32,405 nt of DNA from an uncultured Clostridia bacterium (GTDB lineage Bacteria > Bacillota > Clostridia > Christensenellales > Pumilibacteraceae): the NCBI GenBank assembly GCA_947632125.1, contig CANRNV010000015.1, positions 1-32,405 of the forward strand, given 5' to 3'. The notes beneath the pieces were generated by a model. It was not told where the DNA came from. It searched no databases and was given only the letters and a program-made list of their open reading frames with translations. Both the position numbers and the translations under genes were made by a program. Of the stretch, positions 20,776 through 27,725 are shown one piece after another. Each line of letters opens with the position of its first letter. Position 1 is the first letter of the stretch.

Positions 20776-22302
20776 ATGCGGTTATTGAAAAAATTGTTCA
20801 GCCGAACGGCAATAGTATTGCTTGCTTTACTTGTTCAAATCATATTAATAGCCGTAATTTTGGCTCGACTTTCGAGTTTGTATATTTATTTCGCCTTGCC
20901 GCTTACCGCGATCGGAATTTTGTTTGTGTTCGTCGTCATCAACCGCAATATGTCGGCATCGTTTAAGGTGCCTTGGATAATCGTTTTGCTCGGCATGCCG
21001 ATAGTGGGTATCGCGTTATACTTCGTTCTCGGCTATCCGAGGCTGAATAAGCGCAAGTCGAAAAAGCTCATCGGTATTCACGAAAGCACCCGCCCGTTTG
21101 TCTGTCAAGACGACGAGGCGGTAAGCGAACTCGATTCCGTCGACCCGTCGGCTGCGGGTCAGGCGCGATACCTCTACGGTACGGGCGGAATGCCTCTATG
21201 CAAAAACACCTACATCGAATATCTCGAAAGCGGAGAAAAGGCGTTTGAAAAACTGAAAGAAAGCTTGCGCCGAGCCGAAAAATTCATCCTTATGGAGTAT
21301 TTCATCATAGGCGAGGGCAAGATGTGGGATGAGATCCTCGGAATTCTCGAATTTAAGGCAAAGATGGGCGTCGTCGTAAAGGTAATGTACGACGACTTCG
21401 GAAGTTCGGGAACGCTCAAATACAACTGTCCCAAGGCGCTCGCCCAAAAGGGCATCGATTGCGTCAAGTTCGGCAAGCTTACCCCCGTGCTCTCCGCCGT
21501 GCACAACAACCGCGACCACCGCAAGATAACGGTCGTGGACGGGGTCGAGGGCTTTACGGGCGGCTTTAACATAAGCGACGAGTACATCAACGAAACCCAC
21601 CCTTACGGCTATTGGAAGGACACGGGAGTCTATATGAAAGGCGAGGGCGTAAAGAACCTTACCGTGATGTTTTTGCGTCAATTCGCGGGTCAGAGCGATA
21701 AGCCCATCGACTACGGCTACTATCTGCGCGAGGTCACATCGGTACATTCGGACGGCTACTGTATTCCGTTCGGCGACGGACCGGCGCCGCTGTACACCGA
21801 CTATATAGGCGAGGACGTGTACCTCAATATCATAGCGCAATCGCAGCGCTACTTGTACATCACGACGCCGTATCTTATCGTGGACTATCACTTTTACAAG
21901 GCGCTCAAAACGGCTGCAAAGCGTGGCGTGGACGTAAGGATCGTCGTGCCGCACGTGCCCGACAAGAAGCTTGTCAACATCATGACCAAAAGCAGCTACT
22001 ACGACCTGATAAAAAACGGAGTTAAGATCTACGAATTTACGCCCGGGTTCATTCACGCCAAGACCTTTGTCTGCGACGACAAGATAGGCGTGGTGGGCAC
22101 GATAAACCTCGACTATCGCAGCCTCGTGCATCACTTCGAGTGCGGAGTGTGGATGTATCGCACGAGGGCGGTCGGCGAGATGAAAGAGGACTTCGACAAT
22201 ATGCTTTACGACTGCGAATGTATCGAATTGAGCAATGCGAAACTCAAATGGTATCAACGCATTGTCGCCATGGTTTGTATGATTTTCGCACCGCTTATGT
22301 AA
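20776..22302 (+). CDS. cls: Cardiolipin synthase (phospholipase D superfamily)
   Basis: Membrane enzyme making cardiolipin. The 508 residues include two N-terminal membrane segments (12-30 and 35-56) and a third hydrophobic stretch (65-86), then two PLD domains. HKD1 is H248-x-K250 to D255 (DHRKITVVDG) and HKD2 is H427-x-K429 to D434 (IHAKTFVCDD). YITTPYLIVDY and the paired TGGFNISDEY / GTINLDYRSL blocks are family hallmarks. Complete and of normal length. CGGAGG and a near-consensus promoter precede it. It is divergent from marR-cysS and 76 nt ahead of spoIIE. It is the second homologue in this window, the first being cut by the left edge. Two copies could serve vegetative and sporulating membranes; that is conjecture. 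Confidence 0.95.
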   Translation: MRLLKKLFSRTAIVLLALLVQIILIAVILARLSSLYIYFALPLTAIGILFVFVVINRNMSASFKVPWIIVLLGMPIVGIALYFVLGYPRLNKRKSKKLIGIHESTRPFVCQDDEAVSELDSVDPSAAGQARYLYGTGGMPLCKNTYIEYLESGEKAFEKLKESLRRAEKFILMEYFIIGEGKMWDEILGILEFKAKMGVVVKVMYDDFGSSGTLKYNCPKALAQKGIDCVKFGKLTPVLSAVHNNRDHRKITVVDGVEGFTGGFNISDEYINETHPYGYWKDTGVYMKGEGVKNLTVMFLRQFAGQSDKPIDYGYYLREVTSVHSDGYCIPFGDGPAPLYTDYIGEDVYLNIIAQSQRYLYITTPYLIVDYHFYKALKTAAKRGVDVRIVVPHVPDKKLVNIMTKSSYYDLIKNGVKIYEFTPGFIHAKTFVCDDKIGVVGTINLDYRSLVHHFECGVWMYRTRAVGEMKEDFDNMLYDCECIELSNAKLKWYQRIVAMVCMIFAPLM

Positions 22303-22378
22303 TAAAAGCCCATATTTCGGCAATAAGCGTCAAAAAACGAAAGCATCGGTGCTGTATAATCGCATATGAGGTAATCGT
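22303..22378 (+). promoter_or_regulatory. spoIIE upstream region: TATAAT and a Spo0A-box-like heptamer
   Basis: TATAAT (22355-22360) has no acceptable -35 at 16-18 nt, the pattern expected for an activator-dependent promoter. TTCGGCA (22316-22322) is TGCCGAA on the minus strand and matches the 0A box TGNCGAA. It lies about 45-51 nt before the predicted start. CGTCAAAA (22328-22335) is a weaker candidate. GAGGT precedes the ATG. Confidence 0.4.
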
Positions 22379-24592
22379 ATGCGAAACAAAAGTCTTGCGT
22401 ATATTTCGGCAGCGTTGCTGTTGTTTGTGCTTTCGTTCGGAAGAATTATGGATCTTGCGCCGCTCGGCGTCGGATCGGTCATTGCGCTGAGTGCGCTCGG
22501 GCTGAATGCCCCCGTGCTTTCGGCTTTTTTGCTGCTTAGCGGGATCTACGGATTTTCCCCGGTGAACTTCTCCTTTTTCGCGTCGACGGCGGTCGCCATG
22601 AGCGTGCTTTGGCTGACAGAGCGAAAGGTTGCGCTCAAAAAATATTGGTACATAGTCGGCGCCTTTGCCTCGCAGCTCGGCTTGATAATCGCGGGCGCGA
22701 TAATGCATACGAGCGCGGTGTCCATACTGCTCGGAGCGTTCTTTTCGCTCGTTTTTGCATACCTGTGTTACAGCTTCGGCGTGCCCGTCATCAAAAACAA
22801 GCTTCGATACAAGCTGCTCGACAGCGAGCAAATTTCGGGCTGTATCGTGCTTGCCGCCTTTGCTTACGGGCTTTCGAGCATGCCGATAGGCTTTCCCGTA
22901 GAGGCGTTCTTTTATGCGATAATTACGCTTATAGGCTGCTTTGTACTCGGTGCGGGCGGACTTGTGGCGGGGCTCAGTTTCGCCCTCGGAACGGTCTTTT
23001 CGGGCGGGATCGATTTGATAGGAGCGTTTGCGCTCATGTCGCTCTCCGCGCTCATATTCGTGCCCGCGCCGAGGATATTGTCCGCGCTTTCGCTTATCAT
23101 GTCCTTTGTTTTGTACACGTTCTTCTTCAACATCATTCCGAGCAACGGCTGGATGTGGGCGCTGTCACTGCTGCTCGGCGGACTTACCTACATCGTTTTG
23201 CCGAGAAGTCGGCTTGTCGCCATGCGTGACTTCTTCTCGCCGGACGGAAGAAAGGTGCTGCGCAGCATGGTCAATCGCAGCCGAGTGGCGACGGGCGTCA
23301 AGTTGCAGGCGGTCGGCAACGTGTTCGGCGAGATGGGCTCGATCATGAACGCGGAGAGCGGGGAGATCAGCGAGGTCCACCGCAGCGAGCTGACCGAATC
23401 GCTCGTGGGAAGCGTGTGCGCGCTGTGCGGCAAGTATACCAAGTGCCTGTCCCTGGGGGTCATACCGTGCGTGGGCAATGTCATGGAAGCGGCTCTGTCG
23501 GGCGGCAGGGTGTCGGTGGCGGACCTGCCCGATCAGATAAAGAACAATTGCATATCGCTCGCCTCGCTCATATCGGCTTCGGGGCGACTTGCCGACGAAT
23601 ACACCCAAAGGCTGAGCAAGATGCGCAACATCGACTTTGCCAAGAAGATGGTCGCCTCGCAACTCAGCGGCGTGTCGAACATTCTCGTCGACCTCGCTCG
23701 GCGTCAATCCGAGCCGTTGAAGTTCGACGACGAGATCGAAAAGAAGATCGCCGAGGAGTTGACGTACAGGCGGGTCGTCACGTCCGAAGCGCTCGTGTCG
23801 AGCAGCGGAAGCAGCGTCATGCTCGCGGTGTTGAGCAGTTCGATCGACGAGAGTACGATAAAATTCGTGCTCAAAAAGCTGCTCGGAAATCCGTACATAG
23901 TGGAGCGTAGCGAGGACGGAAGCATTTCGGGCTGGTCGGTGGTGTACTGTACGGCTCGACCCAAGTTCGACGTGGTGTTTTCGGTGTGCGCCTGCCCCAA
24001 GGACAAGAGCAGCGCAAGCGGCGACACGCACTCGTTCATCAAGATAGACTCCCACCGCTTTATGATGGCGGTGTGCGACGGAATGGGCAGCGGCGAAAAG
24101 GCGAGCAAATTCTCCGCCTCGACGATCTCGCTCATCGAAAGCTTTTACAGGGCGGGGTTCGAGCATGAACTCGTGCTCGAAAGCGTCAACAACTTCCTTT
24201 CGCTCTCTTCCGAGGAGATATACAGCGCGGTGGACATCGCCGTGGTCGACCTTGACGACGGGCAGTGCGACATCATCAAGATAGGTTCGCCGACAAGCTT
24301 TATCAAGACGAAAGACAGCGTGTTTACCGTGGAGGGGTCCTCGTTGCCCATAGGCGTGCTCGAAGAGATGAAGCCGTCGGTCATTTCCTACAAGCTGAGC
24401 GGCGACGAAACGGTGCTGCTCACGAGCGACGGCGTGTCGGTTTTCAACGAGAACGAGCTGTGCGATATTATCAACGGGGCGTCCAAGCTGCCCGAGCCGC
24501 TCTGCAAAAAGGTGGTGGAAGCCGCTTTATCCAAGGGCGGCGGCAGCGACGACATTACGGCGGTGGCGTTCCATATCTACGAAACCGTGTGA
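22379..24592 (+). CDS. spoIIE: Stage II sporulation protein E (PP2C phosphatase)
   Basis: Dephosphorylates the anti-anti-sigma factor SpoIIAA to switch on sigma-F in the forespore, and associates with the division septum. The 737 residues comprise about ten membrane segments (1-280), a cytoplasmic regulatory middle (about 290-520) and a SpoIIE-type PP2C domain. Metal-binding Asp residues are visible: D567 in CDGMGSG, D619 in VDIAVVDL, D684 in LTSDGV, and D724/D725 in GGSDDITAV. It is about 90 residues shorter than the Bacillus protein, but all catalytic landmarks are kept. The number of membrane segments marks it as true SpoIIE, not a soluble RsbU-type phosphatase. This is the best evidence that the organism sporulates. 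Confidence 0.93.
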   Translation: MRNKSLAYISAALLLFVLSFGRIMDLAPLGVGSVIALSALGLNAPVLSAFLLLSGIYGFSPVNFSFFASTAVAMSVLWLTERKVALKKYWYIVGAFASQLGLIIAGAIMHTSAVSILLGAFFSLVFAYLCYSFGVPVIKNKLRYKLLDSEQISGCIVLAAFAYGLSSMPIGFPVEAFFYAIITLIGCFVLGAGGLVAGLSFALGTVFSGGIDLIGAFALMSLSALIFVPAPRILSALSLIMSFVLYTFFFNIIPSNGWMWALSLLLGGLTYIVLPRSRLVAMRDFFSPDGRKVLRSMVNRSRVATGVKLQAVGNVFGEMGSIMNAESGEISEVHRSELTESLVGSVCALCGKYTKCLSLGVIPCVGNVMEAALSGGRVSVADLPDQIKNNCISLASLISASGRLADEYTQRLSKMRNIDFAKKMVASQLSGVSNILVDLARRQSEPLKFDDEIEKKIAEELTYRRVVTSEALVSSSGSSVMLAVLSSSIDESTIKFVLKKLLGNPYIVERSEDGSISGWSVVYCTARPKFDVVFSVCACPKDKSSASGDTHSFIKIDSHRFMMAVCDGMGSGEKASKFSASTISLIESFYRAGFEHELVLESVNNFLSLSSEEIYSAVDIAVVDLDDGQCDIIKIGSPTSFIKTKDSVFTVEGSSLPIGVLEEMKPSVISYKLSGDETVLLTSDGVSVFNENELCDIINGASKLPEPLCKKVVEAALSKGGGSDDITAVAFHIYETV

Positions 24593-24602
24593 AAAATTTT
24601 TA

Positions 24603-24631
24603 TTGACAAAAGAGAGGTATGAGCGTATAAT
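24603..24631 (+). promoter_or_regulatory. Perfect-consensus leaderless-type promoter
   Basis: TTGACA (24603-24608), 17-nt spacer, TATAAT (24626-24631), then 6 nt to the ATG at 24638. Both hexamers are perfect. No ribosome binding site lies between them and the start. Confidence 0.85.
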
Positions 24632-24637
24632 TTGAGT

Positions 24638-25072
24638 ATGAATAAATTCGATATTATTTACCTTATTACGATGTGCGCACTTTGCGGGCTGTGCCTGTTG
24701 TCGTACATATTCGTCGCAGCGTTCGGCTCCAACCGAAGCAAGACAGTATTCGCCGTCTTGGCGGGTGTGTCGCTGCTTGTTGCGATAACGGCTTTCGTCA
24801 TGTTAAACGTGCCGATCGACTTCTATCCCGCAATGCGTCTGTACGAGATAAGAGGCGAGGCGCTTGCCACCGTTCCCGATTTTGCGCTTGCAATCTTGGC
24901 GTCGGGCGAGATCGCGGGGCTGCTCCACTCGCTCAAACGAAAGCGAAAGGTCGCGTCCGTATCCTCCTCGGCGGAGGCGCCCGAGAACGTAAAGTATCCG
25001 CAAATCGACAACGTGCGCAAGGCGGGAGCGGTCTTGCACGAAAATTACAGGATCGTAAGGGGTGACCGATGA
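24638..25072 (+). CDS. Small membrane protein of unknown function
   Basis: A 144-residue protein with three hydrophobic segments: about residues 5-29, 36-59 and, weaker, 75-93. A basic cytoplasmic tail (LKRKRKVASVSSSAEAP...) follows. No recognised family. A TTG two codons earlier is also in frame but would fall within 1 nt of the -10 box, so the ATG is the start. The promoter predicts a leaderless mRNA that continues through the next two genes. The stop overlaps the ATG of the ROK gene (ATGA). It may anchor or regulate something linked to the kinase, but the sequence does not show what. Confidence 0.75.
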   Translation: MNKFDIIYLITMCALCGLCLLSYIFVAAFGSNRSKTVFAVLAGVSLLVAITAFVMLNVPIDFYPAMRLYEIRGEALATVPDFALAILASGEIAGLLHSLKRKRKVASVSSSAEAPENVKYPQIDNVRKAGAVLHENYRIVRGDR

Positions 25073-25929
25073 GCTTTTTCGGAGTGGACATCGGCGGCAC
25101 CTTTACCAAGATAGGTGCAAGCGAGCAAGGGCAAATTCGCTCTTTCGCTACGCCCAAGACAAGGTCGGAGCTTATCGGGAAGATCGTGGAACAAATTCGC
25201 TCTTTCGATTTGCCGATCGACGGAGTGGGGCTCGCGGTGCCGGGCGCGGTCATAGGCGGTGTGTGCGGCTATGCGCCCAACCTCGACATCATCGTTCCGT
25301 TTGACGGGCACGAGGTCGCCGAGGCGTTAAACGCACCCGTAGCGGTGATAAACGACGGAGACGCGGCGGCTTACGGCGAGAGCAAGGCGGGCAGCTTTGA
25401 CGATATGGTGCTTCTTACGCTCGGGACGGGCGTGGGGGGCGGCGTCGTCCTCGGCGGCAAGCTTTACTTTGGACAGGGCGGAGCCTTTGAGATAGGGCAC
25501 ATGGTGATAGACGCGTTCGGCAGAAAGTGCGGCTGCGGAATGAGGGGCTGTTTCGAGGCGTACGCTTCGGCGTCTGCGCTTGTCGACTCTTACAATCGAA
25601 GGACGGGCAAAAGCCTAAGCGGGGCAAAGGAAGTCTTTGCGCTGAGCGACGGCGGCGACGAGGCGGCGGTGGCGGCTGTCGAGGAGTTTATCGACTATCT
25701 TGCGATCGGAGTAATAAATCTGTGTAATATTTTTCGTCCGGAGGCGATAATAATAGGTGGGGGCGTTTCTCAACGAGATGACCTTATCGGCGGCGTCAAG
25801 CGAAGATGCGAGCAAGCAAATTTCGGGTATAAAAACCTGCCCGTTCCGCTTATACTAAAAGCAAGAGATAACGCAGGCGTCATAGGAGCCGTCGAGTTTA
25901 TTAAAAATAAAGTCTTAGGAGAAGAATAA
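25069..25929 (+). CDS. ROK family sugar kinase (glucokinase-like)
   Basis: ATP-dependent sugar kinase of the ROK family; cytoplasmic. In 286 residues, the phosphate-1 motif DIGGTFTK is at 6-13. VINDGDAAAYGE contains the catalytic Asp, and TLGTGVGGGVVLGGKL is the phosphate-2 loop. The zinc motif is KCGCGMRGCFEAYAS, with EIGHM supplying the His. PEAIIIGGGVS is the adenosine motif. No N-terminal helix-turn-helix, so it is an enzyme and not a ROK repressor. Glucose or N-acetylmannosamine-type sugars are typical substrates; which one cannot be told. ATGA overlap with the membrane protein upstream; rubrerythrin follows 3 nt after the stop. Confidence 0.93.
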   Translation: MSFFGVDIGGTFTKIGASEQGQIRSFATPKTRSELIGKIVEQIRSFDLPIDGVGLAVPGAVIGGVCGYAPNLDIIVPFDGHEVAEALNAPVAVINDGDAAAYGESKAGSFDDMVLLTLGTGVGGGVVLGGKLYFGQGGAFEIGHMVIDAFGRKCGCGMRGCFEAYASASALVDSYNRRTGKSLSGAKEVFALSDGGDEAAVAAVEEFIDYLAIGVINLCNIFRPEAIIIGGGVSQRDDLIGGVKRRCEQANFGYKNLPVPLILKARDNAGVIGAVEFIKNKVLGEE

Positions 25930-25932
25930 TTT

Positions 25933-26472
25933 ATGAAAGATCTGAACGGGACAAAAACGCAAGCCAATTTGCTTGCCGCATTTGCCGGCGAATCCATGGC
26001 TCGCAACAAGTACACCTTTTATGCGGCAAAAGCCAAAAAGGAAGGGTACGAACAAATTTCGGGCATCTTTGCCGAGATAGCCGACAACGAGCGGGCGCAC
26101 GCAAAGATTTGGTTTGAAAAGTTGCACGGAGGGATCGCCGACACCGCCGCCAATCTGCTGGACGCAGCCGAGGGCGAGTACGCCGAGTGGGCGGATATGT
26201 ACAAGCGATTTGCGCTCGAAGCGCGCGAGGAGGGCTTTGAGGAATTGGCTACGCTGTTCGAAAAGGTGGGCGACATCGAGCAAGAGCACGAGCAAAGATA
26301 TCGTCTTTTGCTTGCCAATCTCAACGAGGGAAAGGTCTTTGAGCGTCCCGAGAGCAAGATGTGGATATGCCGCAACTGCGGTCACATTCACTTCGGCACA
26401 AACGCTCCGTCGTCGTGCCCCGTGTGCCAACACCCGATGAGCTATTTCGAAATCAAAGCCGAAAACTATTGA
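25933..26472 (+). CDS. rbr: Rubrerythrin (classical domain order)
   Basis: Di-iron peroxidase protecting anaerobes from H2O2. The 179 residues have the ferritin-like domain first (E20, E53-x-x-H56, E116-x-x-H119, with further Glu between) and a C-terminal rubredoxin domain (C146-x-x-C149 and C162-P-x-C165). This is the normal order, the reverse of the protein at 9221. AGGAG lies about 11 nt upstream. It begins 3 nt after the ROK kinase stop, so it appears to be expressed from the leaderless promoter at 24603, not from a PerR-type promoter. No Per box is visible near it. Coupling to a sugar kinase is unusual. Confidence 0.96.
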   Translation: MKDLNGTKTQANLLAAFAGESMARNKYTFYAAKAKKEGYEQISGIFAEIADNERAHAKIWFEKLHGGIADTAANLLDAAEGEYAEWADMYKRFALEAREEGFEELATLFEKVGDIEQEHEQRYRLLLANLNEGKVFERPESKMWICRNCGHIHFGTNAPSSCPVCQHPMSYFEIKAENY

Positions 26473-26478
26473 TTTAAT

Positions 26479-26507
26479 TTGATTTATTTGTCGAACTATG
26501 TTATAAT
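26479..26507 (+). promoter_or_regulatory. Leaderless-type promoter of the GNAT gene
   Basis: TTGATT (26479-26484), 17-nt spacer, TATAAT (26502-26507), then GGCGGT (6 nt) and the ATG at 26514. Confidence 0.8.
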
Positions 26508-26513
26508 GGCGGT

Positions 26514-27218
26514 ATGGAAAATAATATTCATGCCGCTTTGTCGTATCTGTGCGGCGATTACCTTATAAATGCGTCAATCATCGACCCCATTCAGCAAGGC
26601 ACGGTGGACGTTCTGTGCGCTGACCGCAATGTCGCATTCGTCAAGGACAAGCTTAGCGGAGTGTATATGCTCAGTTCGTCCGACTTGGATCTTGCGGCTG
26701 AGCTTATCGAGGAAATGCCTTCAACCGCTCCGCTCGTGGCGCACAGCCTCGAACTGTGCGAGTTGGCTCAAAAGATAAAGGGCTACAACTCGGTCGTGCC
26801 GTGCTATCAGGCGGTCTATTTGGACGAAATGCCCAAGATGTCCGGGCTGCTTAAATGCAGACCGCTTTGTTTGGACGAGGCGGAAGAGGCGGTGAAGATG
26901 TATCACTTCGACCTCGACTCGGCGAGGCGGCACATCGAACTCGGGCTTGTCTACGGCGGCTTCGACGGAGATTTGGTCGGCATGGTCGGATTTCACTATC
27001 AAGGCAGCATGGGCATGCTCGAAGTAAAGCCCAAGTATCGACACATGGGGTACGGCGAACAACTCGAAAAGTTCATTATCGCGCAAAAGCTGCTTAAAGG
27101 CGGCGTGCCTTATTGCCAAGTGGTGCAGGATAATGCCGCTTCGCTCGCGCTCCAAAAGAAGTTGGGACTTAAAATAAGCGACAACTTGCTATATTGGCTG
27201 CACAAGGATAAGGAATAA
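26514..27218 (+). CDS. GNAT family N-acetyltransferase
   Basis: Acetyl-CoA-dependent acetyltransferase of 234 residues. The GNAT fold is in the C-terminal half. VGMVGFHYQGSMGMLEVKPKYRHMGYGEQLEKFII is motif A, with the R-x-x-G-Y/x-G pyrophosphate loop. DNAASLALQKKLGLKISDNLLYWL is motif B. The N-terminal 100 residues look like a degenerate first GNAT half, as in the FR47-like and paired-GNAT groups. Substrate unknown. Its own promoter ends 6 nt before the ATG with no ribosome site, so the mRNA should be leaderless. The small zinc-knuckle gene starts 32 nt after its stop. Confidence 0.88.
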   Translation: MENNIHAALSYLCGDYLINASIIDPIQQGTVDVLCADRNVAFVKDKLSGVYMLSSSDLDLAAELIEEMPSTAPLVAHSLELCELAQKIKGYNSVVPCYQAVYLDEMPKMSGLLKCRPLCLDEAEEAVKMYHFDLDSARRHIELGLVYGGFDGDLVGMVGFHYQGSMGMLEVKPKYRHMGYGEQLEKFIIAQKLLKGGVPYCQVVQDNAASLALQKKLGLKISDNLLYWLHKDKE

Positions 27219-27250
27219 TTTTTTCGGACGCAAACCAAACTAACGATGTT

Positions 27251-27388
27251 ATGATTTGCTTTAAGTGCGGAAGGGAAATCGCGCCTGCACAGGCTAAGTA
27301 TTGCGCAGAATGCGGCGCAGCATATTGCAAAAACTGCGTAGGCTCGCTCTGCGACGCCTGCCACAGCGAACTTAAATATTACAGTTGA
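27251..27388 (+). CDS. 45-residue zinc-knuckle (four CxxC) protein
   Basis: The short frame starts MICFKCGREIAP and ends CDACHSELKYYS. Eight cysteines form four CxxC knuckles: C3/C6, C18/C21, C26/C29 and C34/C37, with H38 beside the last. Such spacing would bind two zinc ions and is very unlikely by chance. The first pair resembles the zinc-ribbon start found on many clostridial small proteins. There is no clear ribosome site or consensus promoter, but it lies 32 nt behind the GNAT gene and could be read from that transcript. The two-hairpin element at 27398 follows closely and may end the unit. Possible roles are nucleic-acid or protein binding; expression is unproven. Confidence 0.6.
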   Translation: MICFKCGREIAPAQAKYCAECGAAYCKNCVGSLCDACHSELKYYS

Positions 27389-27725
27389 TTTTTGTATGTT
27401 ACTTTTTTGAAAAAAAGTAACCAAAAAACTTTTATCTGCGGCGAGGCTGAAAAGTGTAAAGATAGATAGGTGAGAAACGAAGCGAAACGTTTATCGCTCC
27501 CACACTCACAAGCGAAACGGGGATAGGGGAGAAATGGAATGCAATGTTCAGACCTATATTGCTCAAGCGAAACGGAGATAGGGGAGAAACATTACGCACA
27601 ACCCGCCCATAAAAGTTTTTATTCTGCTTTTTACAAAAAGCAGACGCCCATAAAAGTTTTTATTCCGCTTTTTACAAAAAGCAGAAATGTTTGACTATTA
27701 TTCGATAATATGATATAATTCCGCT
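27389..27725. repeat. Gene-free gap with the hairpin element and inverted composite repeats
   Basis: From left to right: hairpin arms GTTACTTTTTT / AAAAAAGTAAC (27398-27421) followed by CAAAAAACTTTTATCTGCGG; a truncated second hairpin (27439-27454); AAGCGAAACGGGG/GAGATAGGGGAGAAA copies near 27513 and 27556; and two exact-length tandem 41-bp units (27604-27644, 27645-27685) differing at one base. Each 41-bp unit holds the stem CTGCTTTTT or CCGCTTTTT / AAAAAGCAG. The block 27556-27685 is the inverse of the array at 5984-6300. Confidence 0.85.
27691..27719 (+). promoter_or_regulatory. Leaderless-type promoter of the hybrid kinase, with palindromic spacer
   Basis: TTGACT (27691-27696), 17-nt spacer, TATAAT (27714-27719), then TCCGCT (6 nt) and the ATG at 27726. 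TATTAT-TCG-ATAATA (27696-27710) is a perfect palindrome inside the spacer and may be an operator. Confidence 0.85.

Noticed and set aside
20730-20966. Plus-strand frame beginning before the second cls
   Set aside because: It overlaps the cls promoter and start in another frame and lacks any motif or ribosome site.
24632-24637. TTG start two codons before the small membrane protein ATG
   Set aside because: It would begin directly after the -10 box, upstream of the expected transcription start. The ATG fits the 6-nt leaderless pattern seen at three other genes.
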